Below are positions 6,040 through 14,136 of a stretch of DNA of 34,036 nucleotides, in pieces. The number at the start of each line of letters is the position of its first letter. Position 1 is the first letter of the stretch. Under the pieces are notes generated by a model. The model worked only from the letters and a program-made list of their open reading frames with translations. It ran no database searches and was not told the DNA's origin. The translations under genes were made by a program, and so were the position numbers. The stretch is from JAFHCF01 sp048497495 (GTDB lineage Bacteria; Pseudomonadota; Alphaproteobacteria; Rhizobiales; Ancalomicrobiaceae): the NCBI GenBank assembly GCA_048497495.1, contig JAFHCF010000262.1, positions 1 through 34,036 of the forward strand, written 5' to 3'.

Positions 6040-6798
6040 TCAGACGAAGGCGCGGACGGTGACGCCGGCGGCGGCGAGACGGTCCTTGAGGAGACGGGCG
6101 GCGGCGACCGCGTGGGGATTGTCGCCATGCACGCAGATCGAGCCGATCGGGGTGGCGAGCCGCCGCCCCGAAACCGTGATGATCGCTCCTTCCTCGACCA
6201 TCGCCACGGCGCGCCGCGCCGCTTCCGCCGGATCGTCGATCATCGCGCCGGGCAACCCGCGCCGCACCAGTTGCCCGGCCTCGTCGTAGCCGCGATCGGC
6301 GAAGATCTCGGGGATCGTCGTGAGCCCCAGTTTCTCGCCGGCGGCGATCTGCGCCGAGCCGGCGATGGCGAGGAACGCCAGCTTCGGGTCGACCGCCTTG
6401 ATCGCCCGGGCGATCGCCTCGGCGATGCCCGGCTCGGCGGCGGAGGCATTGGCGAGCGCCCCGTGCGCCTTGACGTGGCCGAGGGGGACGCCGGCCAGCG
6501 CCGCCACGCCGCGCGCCGCGCCGATCTGATAGGCGACCATGCGCTCGATCTCGGCCTCGCTCATCCGCATCGGCCGGCGGCCGAAGCCCTGGAGGTCGGG
6601 GTAGCCGGGATGAGCCCCGACGGCGACGCCACGATCGCGGGCGAGCCGGAAGGTCGCCGCCATCACGTCGGGATCGCCGGCATGGAAGCCGCAGGCGACA
6701 TTGGCGCTGGTGACGATCGCGAGCATCGCCGCGTCGTCGCCGCAGGTCCAGGCGCCGAAGCCTTCGCCGAGATCGGAATTGAGATCGACCGTGGCCAT
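6040..6798 (-). CDS. pxpA: 5-oxoprolinase subunit A (LamB/YcsF family)
   Basis: This 252-residue LamB/YcsF-family protein is the third 5-oxoprolinase subunit. The diagnostic motifs are all present: DLNSDLGEGFG at the N terminus, NVACGFHAGDP, GAHPGYPDLQGFGRR, HVKAHGALAN, FADRGYD and CVHGDNPHAV. ATG 6798 follows a strong AGGAGGG site and begins directly with the conserved DLNSDLGE segment. It is the first gene of pxpA-pxpB-pxpC, with gaps of 8 bp and then a 4-bp overlap. A divergent LysR-type regulator starts about 240 bp away and is the obvious candidate regulator of this operon. Confidence 0.95.
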   Translation of the reverse strand: MATVDLNSDLGEGFGAWTCGDDAAMLAIVTSANVACGFHAGDPDVMAATFRLARDRGVAVGAHPGYPDLQGFGRRPMRMSEAEIERMVAYQIGAARGVAALAGVPLGHVKAHGALANASAAEPGIAEAIARAIKAVDPKLAFLAIAGSAQIAAGEKLGLTTIPEIFADRGYDEAGQLVRRGLPGAMIDDPAEAARRAVAMVEEGAIITVSGRRLATPIGSICVHGDNPHAVAAARLLKDRLAAAGVTVRAFV

Positions 6799-6968
6799 GC
6801 GCCCTCCTCGTGCCGCGTCGGCGCGGCACCCGATCGTAACCCGCCGCCGCCGCCGCCGTCACCGTCGGTCTCGACCGCGAGGCCTCGTGTCGGCGGAAAT
6901 GTCGGGCACCCTGCTTTCCCCGCCCGCCGATCGGGTTCAACATACATGGGACGCAGCAGAGGCGGCAT

Positions 6969-6988
6969 TCATGTGTTTCACTTCATGA
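6969..6988. promoter_or_regulatory. inverted repeat in the pxpA/lysR divergent region, candidate LysR site
   Basis: TCATG (6969-6973) and CATGA (6984-6988) form an inverted repeat separated by 10 bp, in a locally AT-richer stretch 48 bp before the chosen lysR start. LysR-type proteins usually bind a T-N11-A dyad between divergent genes. This dyad has a similar size and is a plausible but unproven operator. Confidence 0.4.
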
Positions 6989-7036
6989 GTGGTGATCGCC
7001 GATGCTCCGTCGTGCGCGCCGCCGGCGGGGGACGAG

Positions 7037-7948
7037 ATGCGGATCGACTTTCTCGGCATCGAGGCCTTCCTCAGCATCGCCGAGCGCGGCAGTTTCCATC
7101 GCGCCGCCTCGCACCTCAACCTGTCGCAGACCGCTCTGTCGCACCGGATGCGCAAGCTCGAGGACGATCTCGGGGTCAAGCTCTTCACCCGCACCACCCG
7201 GCAGGTGGCTTTGACGCCGGCCGGCCTCGAACTCCTGCCCAAGGCGCGGCGGATGCTCGGCGACTTGACCGCCGCCTACGAGGGGCTGCGCGATCAGGGA
7301 CGCGCCCGTCAGGAACGCCTGTCGATCGGTTGCCTGCCGACCATCGCCACCAACCATCTGCCGCCGGTCCTCAAGGCCTTCGCCCCGGCCTTTCCGACGA
7401 TCCGCGTCCATATCCACGACTGTTCCGCCCAGGACATCGCCGACCTCGTCCAGAAGGGCGAGGCCGAATTCGGCATCTCCATCCTCGCCGCCAATCGCTG
7501 GGACCTGGAGATGCGCCCGCTCTTCACCGAGCCCTACGTCCTGGTCTGCGCCCGCGACCACCCCCTGGCCGAGCGCCCCCAGGTCACCTGGAGCGATATC
7601 GAGGGCCTGCCGCTGGTCCGCGTCTCCACCCAGACCGCCAATCGGGCGATCGTCGACGAAGCGCTCGGCAGCCGCCGCGAGTTCATGCTGTGGCGCTACG
7701 AGGTCAACCATCTGGCGACCGCCATCCGCCTGGTGCAGGAGCGGATCGCGCTCGCCGTCGCCCCGCGTCTGGCCATCGACGTCGACGCCACCGGCGATCT
7801 GGTGGCGCTGCCGATCCGCGGCCCCGGCGTGACGCGGACGATCGGCATCGTCACCAAGCGCGGCCTGCCGCTGTCGGAACCCGGCCGCGCCCTGCTCGAT
7901 CTGGTGATCGCGCGATTCGCGGCGGTGGCGCCGGCGGTCGGAGATTGA
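7037..7948 (+). CDS. LysR-family transcriptional regulator
   Basis: This 303-residue regulator uses ATG 7037, chosen because family members start a few residues before the conserved F-L-S-I-AERGSF segment and a GGGGGA purine run precedes it. GTG 6989 is the alternative and would add 16 residues. The N-terminal winged helix-turn-helix occupies roughly residues 15-60 (AERGSFHRAASHLNLSQTAL, then RMRKLEDDLG and LFTRTTR). Residues 85-300 form the periplasmic-binding-protein-like effector domain. The gene is divergent from pxpABC and followed at 99 bp by an alpha/beta hydrolase. It probably senses a small organic acid or amino-acid derivative; 5-oxoproline is a candidate given the neighbours, but the hydrolase/YciI/binding-protein side could equally be its target. 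Confidence 0.9.
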   Translation: MRIDFLGIEAFLSIAERGSFHRAASHLNLSQTALSHRMRKLEDDLGVKLFTRTTRQVALTPAGLELLPKARRMLGDLTAAYEGLRDQGRARQERLSIGCLPTIATNHLPPVLKAFAPAFPTIRVHIHDCSAQDIADLVQKGEAEFGISILAANRWDLEMRPLFTEPYVLVCARDHPLAERPQVTWSDIEGLPLVRVSTQTANRAIVDEALGSRREFMLWRYEVNHLATAIRLVQERIALAVAPRLAIDVDATGDLVALPIRGPGVTRTIGIVTKRGLPLSEPGRALLDLVIARFAAVAPAVGD

Positions 7949-8047
7949 TGCATTTCATTCATCGACAGCTGCGATCTCGTCATTTGATTCACGTTGCCTC
8001 CGGCGCTTCGATGGCCTCGTCGTCGCCGCACGACCAGAGGAGCCGGC

Positions 8048-8773
8048 ATGCGTCCGCGGATCGTCTTTCTTCCCGGCCTCCTGTGCGACGCCGAGGTCTT
8101 CGCCACCCAGGTCGCGGCGCTCGCCCCTCATGCCGACGTGGCGGTCGCCGATGTCCGCGATGCGCCGTCGATCGAGGCGATGGCCGGTGAGGCGCTCGCC
8201 GCCTTCGACGGACCCTTGCGTCTCGTCGGCTTCTCGATGGGCGGACGCGCCGCGCTGGAGGCGGTACGGATCGCCCCCGAACGGGTCGAACGGCTGGTGC
8301 TGATGGACACCGGCGCGACGCCGGCCCGCGACGGCGAGGCGGCGGGCCGCATGGAACTGGTCGATCTCGCCCGTCGCGACGGCATGGCGGCGCTCGCCGC
8401 CCGCTGGTTGCCGCCGATGGTCCATGTCGACCGCGAGGCCGATCCGGAACTGATCGCGCCGCTCGCCGCCATGGTCGAGCGGATGACCCCGGAGATCTTC
8501 GAGCGCCAGATCCGAGCGCTGCTCGCGCGCCCCGATTCGCGCGCCGTGTTGCCGACGATCGCCTGCCCGACCCTGGTGGTGGTCGGCCGCCAGGACCGCT
8601 GGAGCCCGCTCGCCCAGAACCGCGAGCTCGCCGAGATCATTCCCGGCGCCCGCCTGGCGGTGATCGAGGACAGCGGCCATTTCTCGCCGGCGGAGCGGCC
8701 GGAAGCGGTCGCGGCCGCGATCACCGGCTTCCTGATCGAGAATGTCCCGAGGCACGGCGCGGGGACGCCATGA
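8048..8773 (+). CDS. alpha/beta hydrolase
   Basis: This 241-residue enzyme has the complete catalytic triad in canonical order: the nucleophile elbow GFSMGG (Ser near residue 63), an acid in VVGRQDRWSP, and His in EDSGHFSPAERP. Short-lidded hydrolases of this kind cleave esters, enol-lactones or acyl bonds of small carboxylates; the actual substrate cannot be read from the sequence. ATG 8048 follows AGAGGAG. An in-frame upstream extension (from 7994) is Arg-rich and unlikely to be translated. The stop overlaps a possible start of the next gene (ATGA at 8770-8773). Together with the YciI-like protein and the periplasmic binding protein that follow, it may form a small uptake-and-hydrolysis unit. 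Confidence 0.88.
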   Translation: MRPRIVFLPGLLCDAEVFATQVAALAPHADVAVADVRDAPSIEAMAGEALAAFDGPLRLVGFSMGGRAALEAVRIAPERVERLVLMDTGATPARDGEAAGRMELVDLARRDGMAALAARWLPPMVHVDREADPELIAPLAAMVERMTPEIFERQIRALLARPDSRAVLPTIACPTLVVVGRQDRWSPLAQNRELAEIIPGARLAVIEDSGHFSPAERPEAVAAAITGFLIENVPRHGAGTP

Positions 8774-8811
8774 CGGAAGAGACCACCGACGATGGGGAGG
8801 GAACTCGCCGC

Positions 8812-9126
8812 ATGCACTGGTTGATGATCTGCCGGCACCGCCCCGGCCAGGATGCCCGCCGCGCCGAGATGCGCGACGCCCATCGTGCCCATGTCGCCTC
8901 CGGCCACGACGGCCGGGTCAAGGTGCTGATCGGCTCGGCCCTGACCGTCGACGACGCGGCAAGCCCTGTCGGCAACTTCGGCCTCATCGAGGCCCCCGAC
9001 CGCGCGACCGCCCAGGCCTTCGCCGAAGCCGACCCCTACGCCGTCGCCGGCATCGTCGAGAGCATCGAGATCACCGCCCTGGCGGCGACCTTCCAGGCCC
9101 ATCGGATCGATCCGATGACCCGATGA
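8812..9126 (+). CDS. YciI-like protein
   Basis: This 104-residue protein belongs to the YciI/dimeric ferredoxin-like fold family. It begins with the typical strand and RPG turn (MHWLMICRHRPG), then a helix with HRAHV, the G.FGLIEA strand, and the conserved FAEADPY motif that carries the family's Asp. I chose ATG 8812 because a strong GGGGAGGG site precedes it and the family fold starts there. ATG 8770, which overlaps the hydrolase stop, would add 14 residues. Family members are poorly characterised; some act in chlorocatechol or muconolactone-type pathways and others have no known activity. Co-occurrence with the hydrolase suggests a shared catabolic role. Confidence 0.82.
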   Translation: MHWLMICRHRPGQDARRAEMRDAHRAHVASGHDGRVKVLIGSALTVDDAASPVGNFGLIEAPDRATAQAFAEADPYAVAGIVESIEITALAATFQAHRIDPMTR

Positions 9127-9201
9127 CCCGCTGATCCGCATCCCGTCCGTGGCCACGACGCCTCGGGCGCCCATGATCGAAAAACAAGACGGGAGGAACG
9201 C

Positions 9202-10365
9202 ATGAATCGTCGAAATCTGCTCGCGGCCGGTGTGGCCGCACTCGCCCTGGTCGCTTCAGTCGGTGCCACATTCGCCGCCGATCCGATCAAGATCGGCCTG
9301 ATCCTGCCGATGACCGGACCCTTCACCTCGACCGGCAAGCAGATCTCCGCCGCCGTCGAGCTCTACAACGCCGAGCACGGCGGCACCGTCGCCGGCCGCA
9401 AGATCGAGATCATCGTCAAGGACGACGGCGGCGTCGCCGACGCCACCAAGCGCCTCGCTCAGGAGTTGATCGTCAACGATCACGTCACCGCCATCGCCGG
9501 CTTCGGCCTGACGCCGCTGGCCATGGCGGCGGCCCCGGTCGCCACCCAGGGCAAGACCCCGATGGTGGTGATGTCGGCGGCGACCTCGATCATCACCGAG
9601 CGCTCGCCCTTCATCGTCCGCACCTCGCAGGTGGTGCCGCAGATCGCCGCGCCCTTCGGCACCTGGGCGGCCAAGCAGGGCATGAAGAAGGTGGTGACCG
9701 TCGTCACCGACTACGGCCCCGGCCACGACGTCGAGAAGTGGTTCTCGCAGGCCTTCAAGGAGGCCGGCGGCTCGGTCGAGAACCTGCGCGTGCCGCTGCA
9801 GAACCCCGACTTCTCGCCCTACCTGCAGCGTGTCTCGGAGATGAAGCCGGACGCGCTGCTGGTCTTCGTGCCCTCGGGCGTCGGCGCCCAGTTCATGAAG
9901 CAGTTCGTCGAGCGCGGTCTCGACAAGTCGGGCATCCGCCTGATCGGCACCGGCGACGTCACCGACGACGACATCCTCGACGGCATGGGCGACGTCGCCC
10001 TCGGCGTCATCACCGCCCATCACTATTCGGCGGCCCATCCGAGCCCGGAGAACAAGGCCTTCGTCGCGGCGATGACCAAGGCGACCGGCAAGCGGCCGAA
10101 CTTCATGGCGGTTTCCGGTTGGGACGGCATGCATGCCCTCTACGAGGGGCTGAAGAAGACCGACGGCGCCGGCGGCGAAGCCCTGGTCACGGCGATGAAG
10201 GGCCTCGCCTGGACGAGCCCGCGCGGCCCCATGTCGATCGACCCGGCGACCCGCGACATCGTCCAGAACGTCTACATCCGCAAGGTCGAACGGGTCGACG
10301 GCCATCTGTGGAACGTCGAGACCGAGACCATCCCCGACGTCAAGGATCCGGCCAAGGCGAAGTGA
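9202..10365 (+). CDS. ABC transporter periplasmic substrate-binding protein, branched-chain amino acid type
   Basis: This 387-residue protein has a 26-residue signal peptide (MNRRNLLAAGVAALALVAS region, cleavage before ADPIKIG). It then carries the type-1 periplasmic binding fold: IKIGLILPMTGPFTSTGKQ, the AELYNAEHGG-like helix, VKDDGG, the GFGLTPLAMAAAPVA hinge and a C-terminal lobe. A GGGAGG site precedes ATG 9202. LivJ-type proteins of this group bind leucine/isoleucine/valine, but in alphaproteobacteria many paralogues bind aromatic or other organic acids. No permease or ATPase gene adjoins it. A complete LivFGHM set lacking a binding protein inside the window lies at 28.7-34.0 kb and could be its partner. 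Confidence 0.9.
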   Translation: MNRRNLLAAGVAALALVASVGATFAADPIKIGLILPMTGPFTSTGKQISAAVELYNAEHGGTVAGRKIEIIVKDDGGVADATKRLAQELIVNDHVTAIAGFGLTPLAMAAAPVATQGKTPMVVMSAATSIITERSPFIVRTSQVVPQIAAPFGTWAAKQGMKKVVTVVTDYGPGHDVEKWFSQAFKEAGGSVENLRVPLQNPDFSPYLQRVSEMKPDALLVFVPSGVGAQFMKQFVERGLDKSGIRLIGTGDVTDDDILDGMGDVALGVITAHHYSAAHPSPENKAFVAAMTKATGKRPNFMAVSGWDGMHALYEGLKKTDGAGGEALVTAMKGLAWTSPRGPMSIDPATRDIVQNVYIRKVERVDGHLWNVETETIPDVKDPAKAK

Positions 10366-10408
10366 GGCTCGGCGCGGGACGTCACCGCCCGCGCCGCCGA
10401 CGAAGACC

Positions 10409-10433
10409 AGGGTTCCCGGCCGCCGGGAACCCT
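10409..10433 (+). terminator. hairpin terminator after the binding-protein gene
   Basis: An 11-bp perfect stem (AGGGTTCCCGG with CCGGGAACCCT) and a 3-nt loop lie 44 bp after the stop. There is no U tract, as is common in GC-rich genomes, so termination strength is uncertain. Confidence 0.65.
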
Positions 10434-10677
10434 CTCGCCGACGATCGATTCGCGAGCCGCGGTGACGGCCTGCCTGAACCAGGAGCTCGTCCTCGTCAGA
10501 AATGACGAGCGTCACAACCGAAATTTCACAAACGTGACGCCGATCCGGGTCGGCTCGAGAATTCGTTAAGAAAAGAGGCGTTCAGTCGCACCTGCGGTCT
10601 CCGCAGCCGCGGATTCGCTCGTCGGTCACTCGACCGACCGACGACGCCCCGAGACTCACCTTCGAAAGGTCCCCGGC
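10434..10677 (+). promoter_or_regulatory. upstream region of the chemoreceptor gene with stacked inverted repeats
   Basis: This 244-bp stretch holds no gene. It contains CTCGTCA-GAAA-TGACGAG (10492-10509, 7-bp stem with a GAAA loop) and GCGTCAC/GTGACGC arms at 10509-10515 and 10534-10540. It also contains CTGCGG-tct-CCGCAG (10592-10606) and GTCGGTC-actc-GACCGAC (10621-10638). The DNA between 10500 and 10580 is AT-richer than its surroundings, as expected for a promoter. The dyads near 10500-10540 could be operators, and those after 10590 could be leader hairpins. I could not place a confident -35/-10 pair. Confidence 0.5.
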
Positions 10678-12726
10678 ATGGCCCCGCAATCGCATGCGTC
10701 TCAAATCGGCGAGCGTGTTTCCGCCGTTCGGTCGGTCGGCGCCAAGATCACCTTCGGCTTCGCCGCCGTGCTGGCGATCCTGGCGATCGTCTCCGGCGTC
10801 GGCTTCTTCTCGCTTCTCGACGTCGACCAGGGCATTGCCGGCTACCGGGCGCACAATCGCGAAGCGAGCCTCGCCAAGGCGATCGACATCGGCTTTCGCG
10901 ACTATCAGGCGCAGGTTCGCGAATATCTGCTCGGTGACATCGGCGACGCGGAACCCAAGGCACAGAAGGCCGCTCGCGACCTCGACCTCCTGGTCGAGCG
11001 GGCTCTCGCCGGCGCCACCGCGTCGGACCTGCGCGAACGGCTCGGAAAGGTCGCGAGCAATCTCGCCGCCTACAACGGCCACTTCAGAGACGTGAGCGGG
11101 ATGAAGAAGCGACGGGACGCCGCCTATGCGGACGTGCTGGTACCGCAGGGCGCGACGATCTCCCAAGAATTCGAGAAGACCACCCTCATCGCCAAGCTCA
11201 CCAACGATTCCGACCTGCGCGAACTCGGTCTGCGCGGCCTGATCAATGCCTTCAACGCCCGCGACATCGCCGCCGAGCTGGTCCGCCATCCTCTCCCGGC
11301 GCTCGAGGAGAAGGCCGATCACCACCTCTGGATCGTGGATACCGCCATCGCCATGCTCGGCACCCGCGCCGACAACGAACCGAAGAAGGTGACGGCGGAG
11401 AAACTCGCCGCTCTGTTCAAGAGCTACATCGACACCCTGCACCAGACGGTCGCCGACTCGCGACGGATCAACGAGATCGTCGCCGGCCCGATGACCCGTG
11501 AAGCGACGGCGGTATCCGACGCCGCCCAGGAAATCGCCGACACCGCCGTCAACAAGACCGAGGCCGTGGAAACCGACTTGAGCGACCTCGTCGGCCGCAC
11601 CCGCACGGTGACCGGCGCCCTCACGCTCGGCGGCCTCGCCGTCGGTCTGGTTCTCGCCTTCCTGCTCGGCCGCGGTCTGTCGCGTCCGGTGGTGGCGATG
11701 AGCACGGCGATGAACCAACTCGCCGCCGGCGCGCGCGACGTCGCGATCCCCGGCGCCGAGCGCCGCGACGAAATCGGCCGGATGGCCGCCAGTCTGGTCG
11801 TCTTCAAGAACAATCTCATCGAGGCGGAACGGCTGAGGGCCGACCGCGAACATCTCGACATCGCCGCCGAGGCGGCGCGCAAGGCCGAGTTCGCGCGTCT
11901 CGCCGAGACCTTCGAACAGGCGATGGGCGGGGTCGTCGGCCATGTCGCCGAGGCTTCGGTGCGGCTCGAGCGCGCCGCCCAGCAGATGTCGACCACCGCC
12001 GAGCGCACGTCGCATCAGGCGTCGGCCGTCGCTCACGCCTCCGAGGAGGCCTCCGGCAACGTCCAGACCGTGGCGGCGGCGGCGGAAGAACTCTCCGCCT
12101 CGATCGGCGAGATCAAGCGTCAGGTCGACGAGAGCGCCCGCGTCACCGCCCGCGCCACGGCCGACACCGAAAAGACCGCCGGCCGGGTGCGCGAACTCGC
12201 CACGGCGGCGCAGCGCATCGGCCAGGTGGTCGAACTCATCGACAACATCGCCAGCCAGACCAATCTGCTCGCCCTCAACGCGACGATCGAGGCGGCGCGC
12301 GCCGGCGAGGCCGGCAGGGGCTTCGCGGTGGTCGCGGCGGAGGTCAAGCAACTCGCCGACCAGACCGCCAAGGCGACGTCGGAGATCGCCGCCCAGATCG
12401 GCGGCATTCAGACCTCGACCGACGAGTCGGTCGCATCGATCGTCGGCATCACCGCGGTGATCGAGGGACTGGACGGCATCGTCTCGCAGATCGCCGGCGC
12501 GATGGACCAACAGGGCATGGCGACCCGCGAGATCGCCGCCAACGTCGGCCGGGCGAGCCGCGGCACGCACGAGGTTTCGAGCAACATCGGCGAGGTCACC
12601 CGCGCCGCCGACGAGAGTTCGCAGGCCGCCGCCGAAGTTCTCGCCTCGGCCCGCGATCTGTCGCACCAGTCCGAGACGCTCGCCGGCGAACTGAAGCGCT
12701 TCCTCGGCATGGTGCGCGCCGCCTGA
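10678..12726 (+). CDS. methyl-accepting chemotaxis protein
   Basis: This is a 682-residue transmembrane chemoreceptor. Residues 24-46 are the first membrane helix. About 47-310 form a large helical periplasmic sensor resembling four-helix-bundle ligand domains. Residues 311-335 are the second membrane helix. The HAMP linker follows (336-390, with P at the expected position in LSRPVVAM and a DEIG motif), then the cytoplasmic signalling coiled coil. The highly conserved hairpin tip, including NLLALNATIEAARAGE, lies near 529-544. No C-terminal CheR-binding pentapeptide is seen; the protein ends LGMVRAA. GAAAGG precedes ATG 10678. No other chemotaxis gene lies nearby, so it is probably an orphan receptor feeding a distant Che system. 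The ligand is unknown. Confidence 0.95.
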   Translation: MAPQSHASQIGERVSAVRSVGAKITFGFAAVLAILAIVSGVGFFSLLDVDQGIAGYRAHNREASLAKAIDIGFRDYQAQVREYLLGDIGDAEPKAQKAARDLDLLVERALAGATASDLRERLGKVASNLAAYNGHFRDVSGMKKRRDAAYADVLVPQGATISQEFEKTTLIAKLTNDSDLRELGLRGLINAFNARDIAAELVRHPLPALEEKADHHLWIVDTAIAMLGTRADNEPKKVTAEKLAALFKSYIDTLHQTVADSRRINEIVAGPMTREATAVSDAAQEIADTAVNKTEAVETDLSDLVGRTRTVTGALTLGGLAVGLVLAFLLGRGLSRPVVAMSTAMNQLAAGARDVAIPGAERRDEIGRMAASLVVFKNNLIEAERLRADREHLDIAAEAARKAEFARLAETFEQAMGGVVGHVAEASVRLERAAQQMSTTAERTSHQASAVAHASEEASGNVQTVAAAAEELSASIGEIKRQVDESARVTARATADTEKTAGRVRELATAAQRIGQVVELIDNIASQTNLLALNATIEAARAGEAGRGFAVVAAEVKQLADQTAKATSEIAAQIGGIQTSTDESVASIVGITAVIEGLDGIVSQIAGAMDQQGMATREIAANVGRASRGTHEVSSNIGEVTRAADESSQAAAEVLASARDLSHQSETLAGELKRFLGMVRAA

Positions 12727-13021
12727 CGGCGGCACGGGCCTTCCCCCGGTCCCCGAGGTTCGGTCGATCCCGATCCTCGGCGCCCCGCCACCCTCGGCAC
12801 CGTCCGCGCGCGATTCCGCCCCTCGGGTTCGACGGGCGGACGTCGTCGGCTCAGGACCACGCCGTCACCGTGCCTTCGGCGGGCCGATCGGCCATGCCTC
12901 CGCGTCGGGTCGGCGTCTCGCCGGGCGGCCTCGACCGCTCCCGGCGTTTCGGGCACCCTGCGATCCGACGACGCTGCGGGTGCGGCCCGGGAAACGTCGC
13001 CGAGATCGTGAGGTGCGCGCG

Positions 13022-13414
13022 GTGATCGCCGGTTTTACCGTTCTCCTGATCTGCCAGCTCGCCGGCGAGGCGGCGGCGCGCGGCCTCGGCCTGGCGCTGC
13101 CCGGACCGGTGCTCGGGCTGATCTTCCTGGTCGCGGCGCTCGCCGTCTCCGCCCGGCTGACCGGCGACGACCGCGCGGCGGCCGGGACCGGCCCCCTCGG
13201 CCGGGTCGCCGACGGCCTGCTCGCCTCGCTCGCCCTGCTCTTCGTCCCCGCCGGGGTCGGCGTGGTGCAGTATCTCGGGCTGATCGGCGCCCAGGGCGTG
13301 GCGATCGTCGCCGCCCTGGTGGTCTCGACGCTGCTCACTCTCCTCGCCACCGTCGGGACCTTCCTGGCGATCCGCCGGGCGTTGGGCACGGTGGACGCGG
13401 AGGACGGCCGATGA
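13022..13414 (+). CDS. cidA: CidA/LrgA family holin-like protein
   Basis: This small four-helix inner-membrane protein (130 residues) has the CidA/LrgA hallmark CQLAGE near the N terminus, ALPGPVLGLIFL in the middle and LFVPAGVGVVQY. CidA/LrgA proteins act with CidB/LrgB as holin/antiholin-like pores that affect autolysis; related pairs (PlsH-type) transport glycolate or pyruvate. The start is uncertain. GTG 13022 fits the normal family length and has TGAGGT upstream; GTG 13013 and 12980 are alternatives. The stop overlaps the cidB start by four bases (ATGA). Confidence 0.88.
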   Translation: MIAGFTVLLICQLAGEAAARGLGLALPGPVLGLIFLVAALAVSARLTGDDRAAAGTGPLGRVADGLLASLALLFVPAGVGVVQYLGLIGAQGVAIVAALVVSTLLTLLATVGTFLAIRRALGTVDAEDGR

Positions 13415-14121
13415 CCTTCTCGCTCTGGGTCTATCTCTCCGCCAGCCCGCTGTTCTGGCTGACGGTGACGCTCGTCGCCTGGCTCGTCGCCGATCGGCTG
13501 GCGCTGGCGAGCGACCGCCATCCGCTGGTCAATCCGGTGTTGATCGCCGTCGTCCTGGTCGCGGCCCTCCTCGGCGCCACCGGCACCGACTACCGCGTCT
13601 ATTTCGACGGCGCCCAGTTCGTGCATTTCCTGCTCGGCCCGGCGACGGTGGCCCTGGCGGTGCCCCTGTGGCGCAACCGGGCGCTGGTCCGTCGCAATCT
13701 CCTGCCGATGGCCGGGGCGCTCGTGGTCGGCTCGGTCGTCGCCATGGTCTCGGCGGTGGCGGTCGCCGCCGCCCTCGGCGCGCCGCGCGAGGTGCTCGCC
13801 TCGCTGGCGCCGAAATCGGTGACCGCCGCCGTCGCCATGGCGGTGAGCGAACGCCTCGGCGGCATTCCGGCCCTGACCGCCGCGCTGGTGATCACCACCG
13901 GCATCCTCGGGGCGATGATGGTGACGCCCCTGATGAACGCGCTCGGCATCCGCGATTGGGCGGCGCGCGGCTTCGCCGTCGGCCTCGCCTCGCACGGCAT
14001 CGGCACCGCCCGCGCCTTCGCCGTTCACCCGATCGCCGGCGTCTTCGCCGGCATCGCCATGGGCCTCAACGCCGTGGCGACGACGCTGTTGGCGCCGCTG
14101 CTGGTGCAATTCCTGCCGTGA
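13411..14121 (+). CDS. cidB: CidB/LrgB family membrane protein
   Basis: This 236-residue polytopic membrane protein is the partner of CidA/LrgA. Family signatures include the LVNPVLIA segment, the Tyr/Phe-rich FDGAQFVHFLLGPATVALAVPL stretch, LAPKSVTAAVAMAVSE and the C-terminal SHGIGTARAF...AGVFAGIAMGLN region, all in the usual order. A GGAGGA site inside cidA and the ATGA overlap show coupled translation. Proposed roles are murein-hydrolase export control or small-carboxylate export. The gene is convergent with the thiolase gene (15 bp between stops), with no obvious terminator in the gap. Confidence 0.92.
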   Translation: MTFSLWVYLSASPLFWLTVTLVAWLVADRLALASDRHPLVNPVLIAVVLVAALLGATGTDYRVYFDGAQFVHFLLGPATVALAVPLWRNRALVRRNLLPMAGALVVGSVVAMVSAVAVAAALGAPREVLASLAPKSVTAAVAMAVSERLGGIPALTAALVITTGILGAMMVTPLMNALGIRDWAARGFAVGLASHGIGTARAFAVHPIAGVFAGIAMGLNAVATTLLAPLLVQFLP

Positions 14122-14136
14122 GGCGGGGGGCGCGCC

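Noticed and set aside
10582..12735. Frame of over 700 codons antisense to the chemoreceptor gene
   Set aside because: It mirrors the codon periodicity of the chemoreceptor and has no ribosome-binding site or recognisable domain.
12727..13021. Possible gene or strong terminator between the chemoreceptor and cidA genes
   Set aside because: Only short stems are present (GCCGCC/GGCGGC overlapping the stop at 12718-12733, and CCGAGG/CCTCGG at 12753-12780). These are weak in such GC-rich DNA, and no frame has convincing features.
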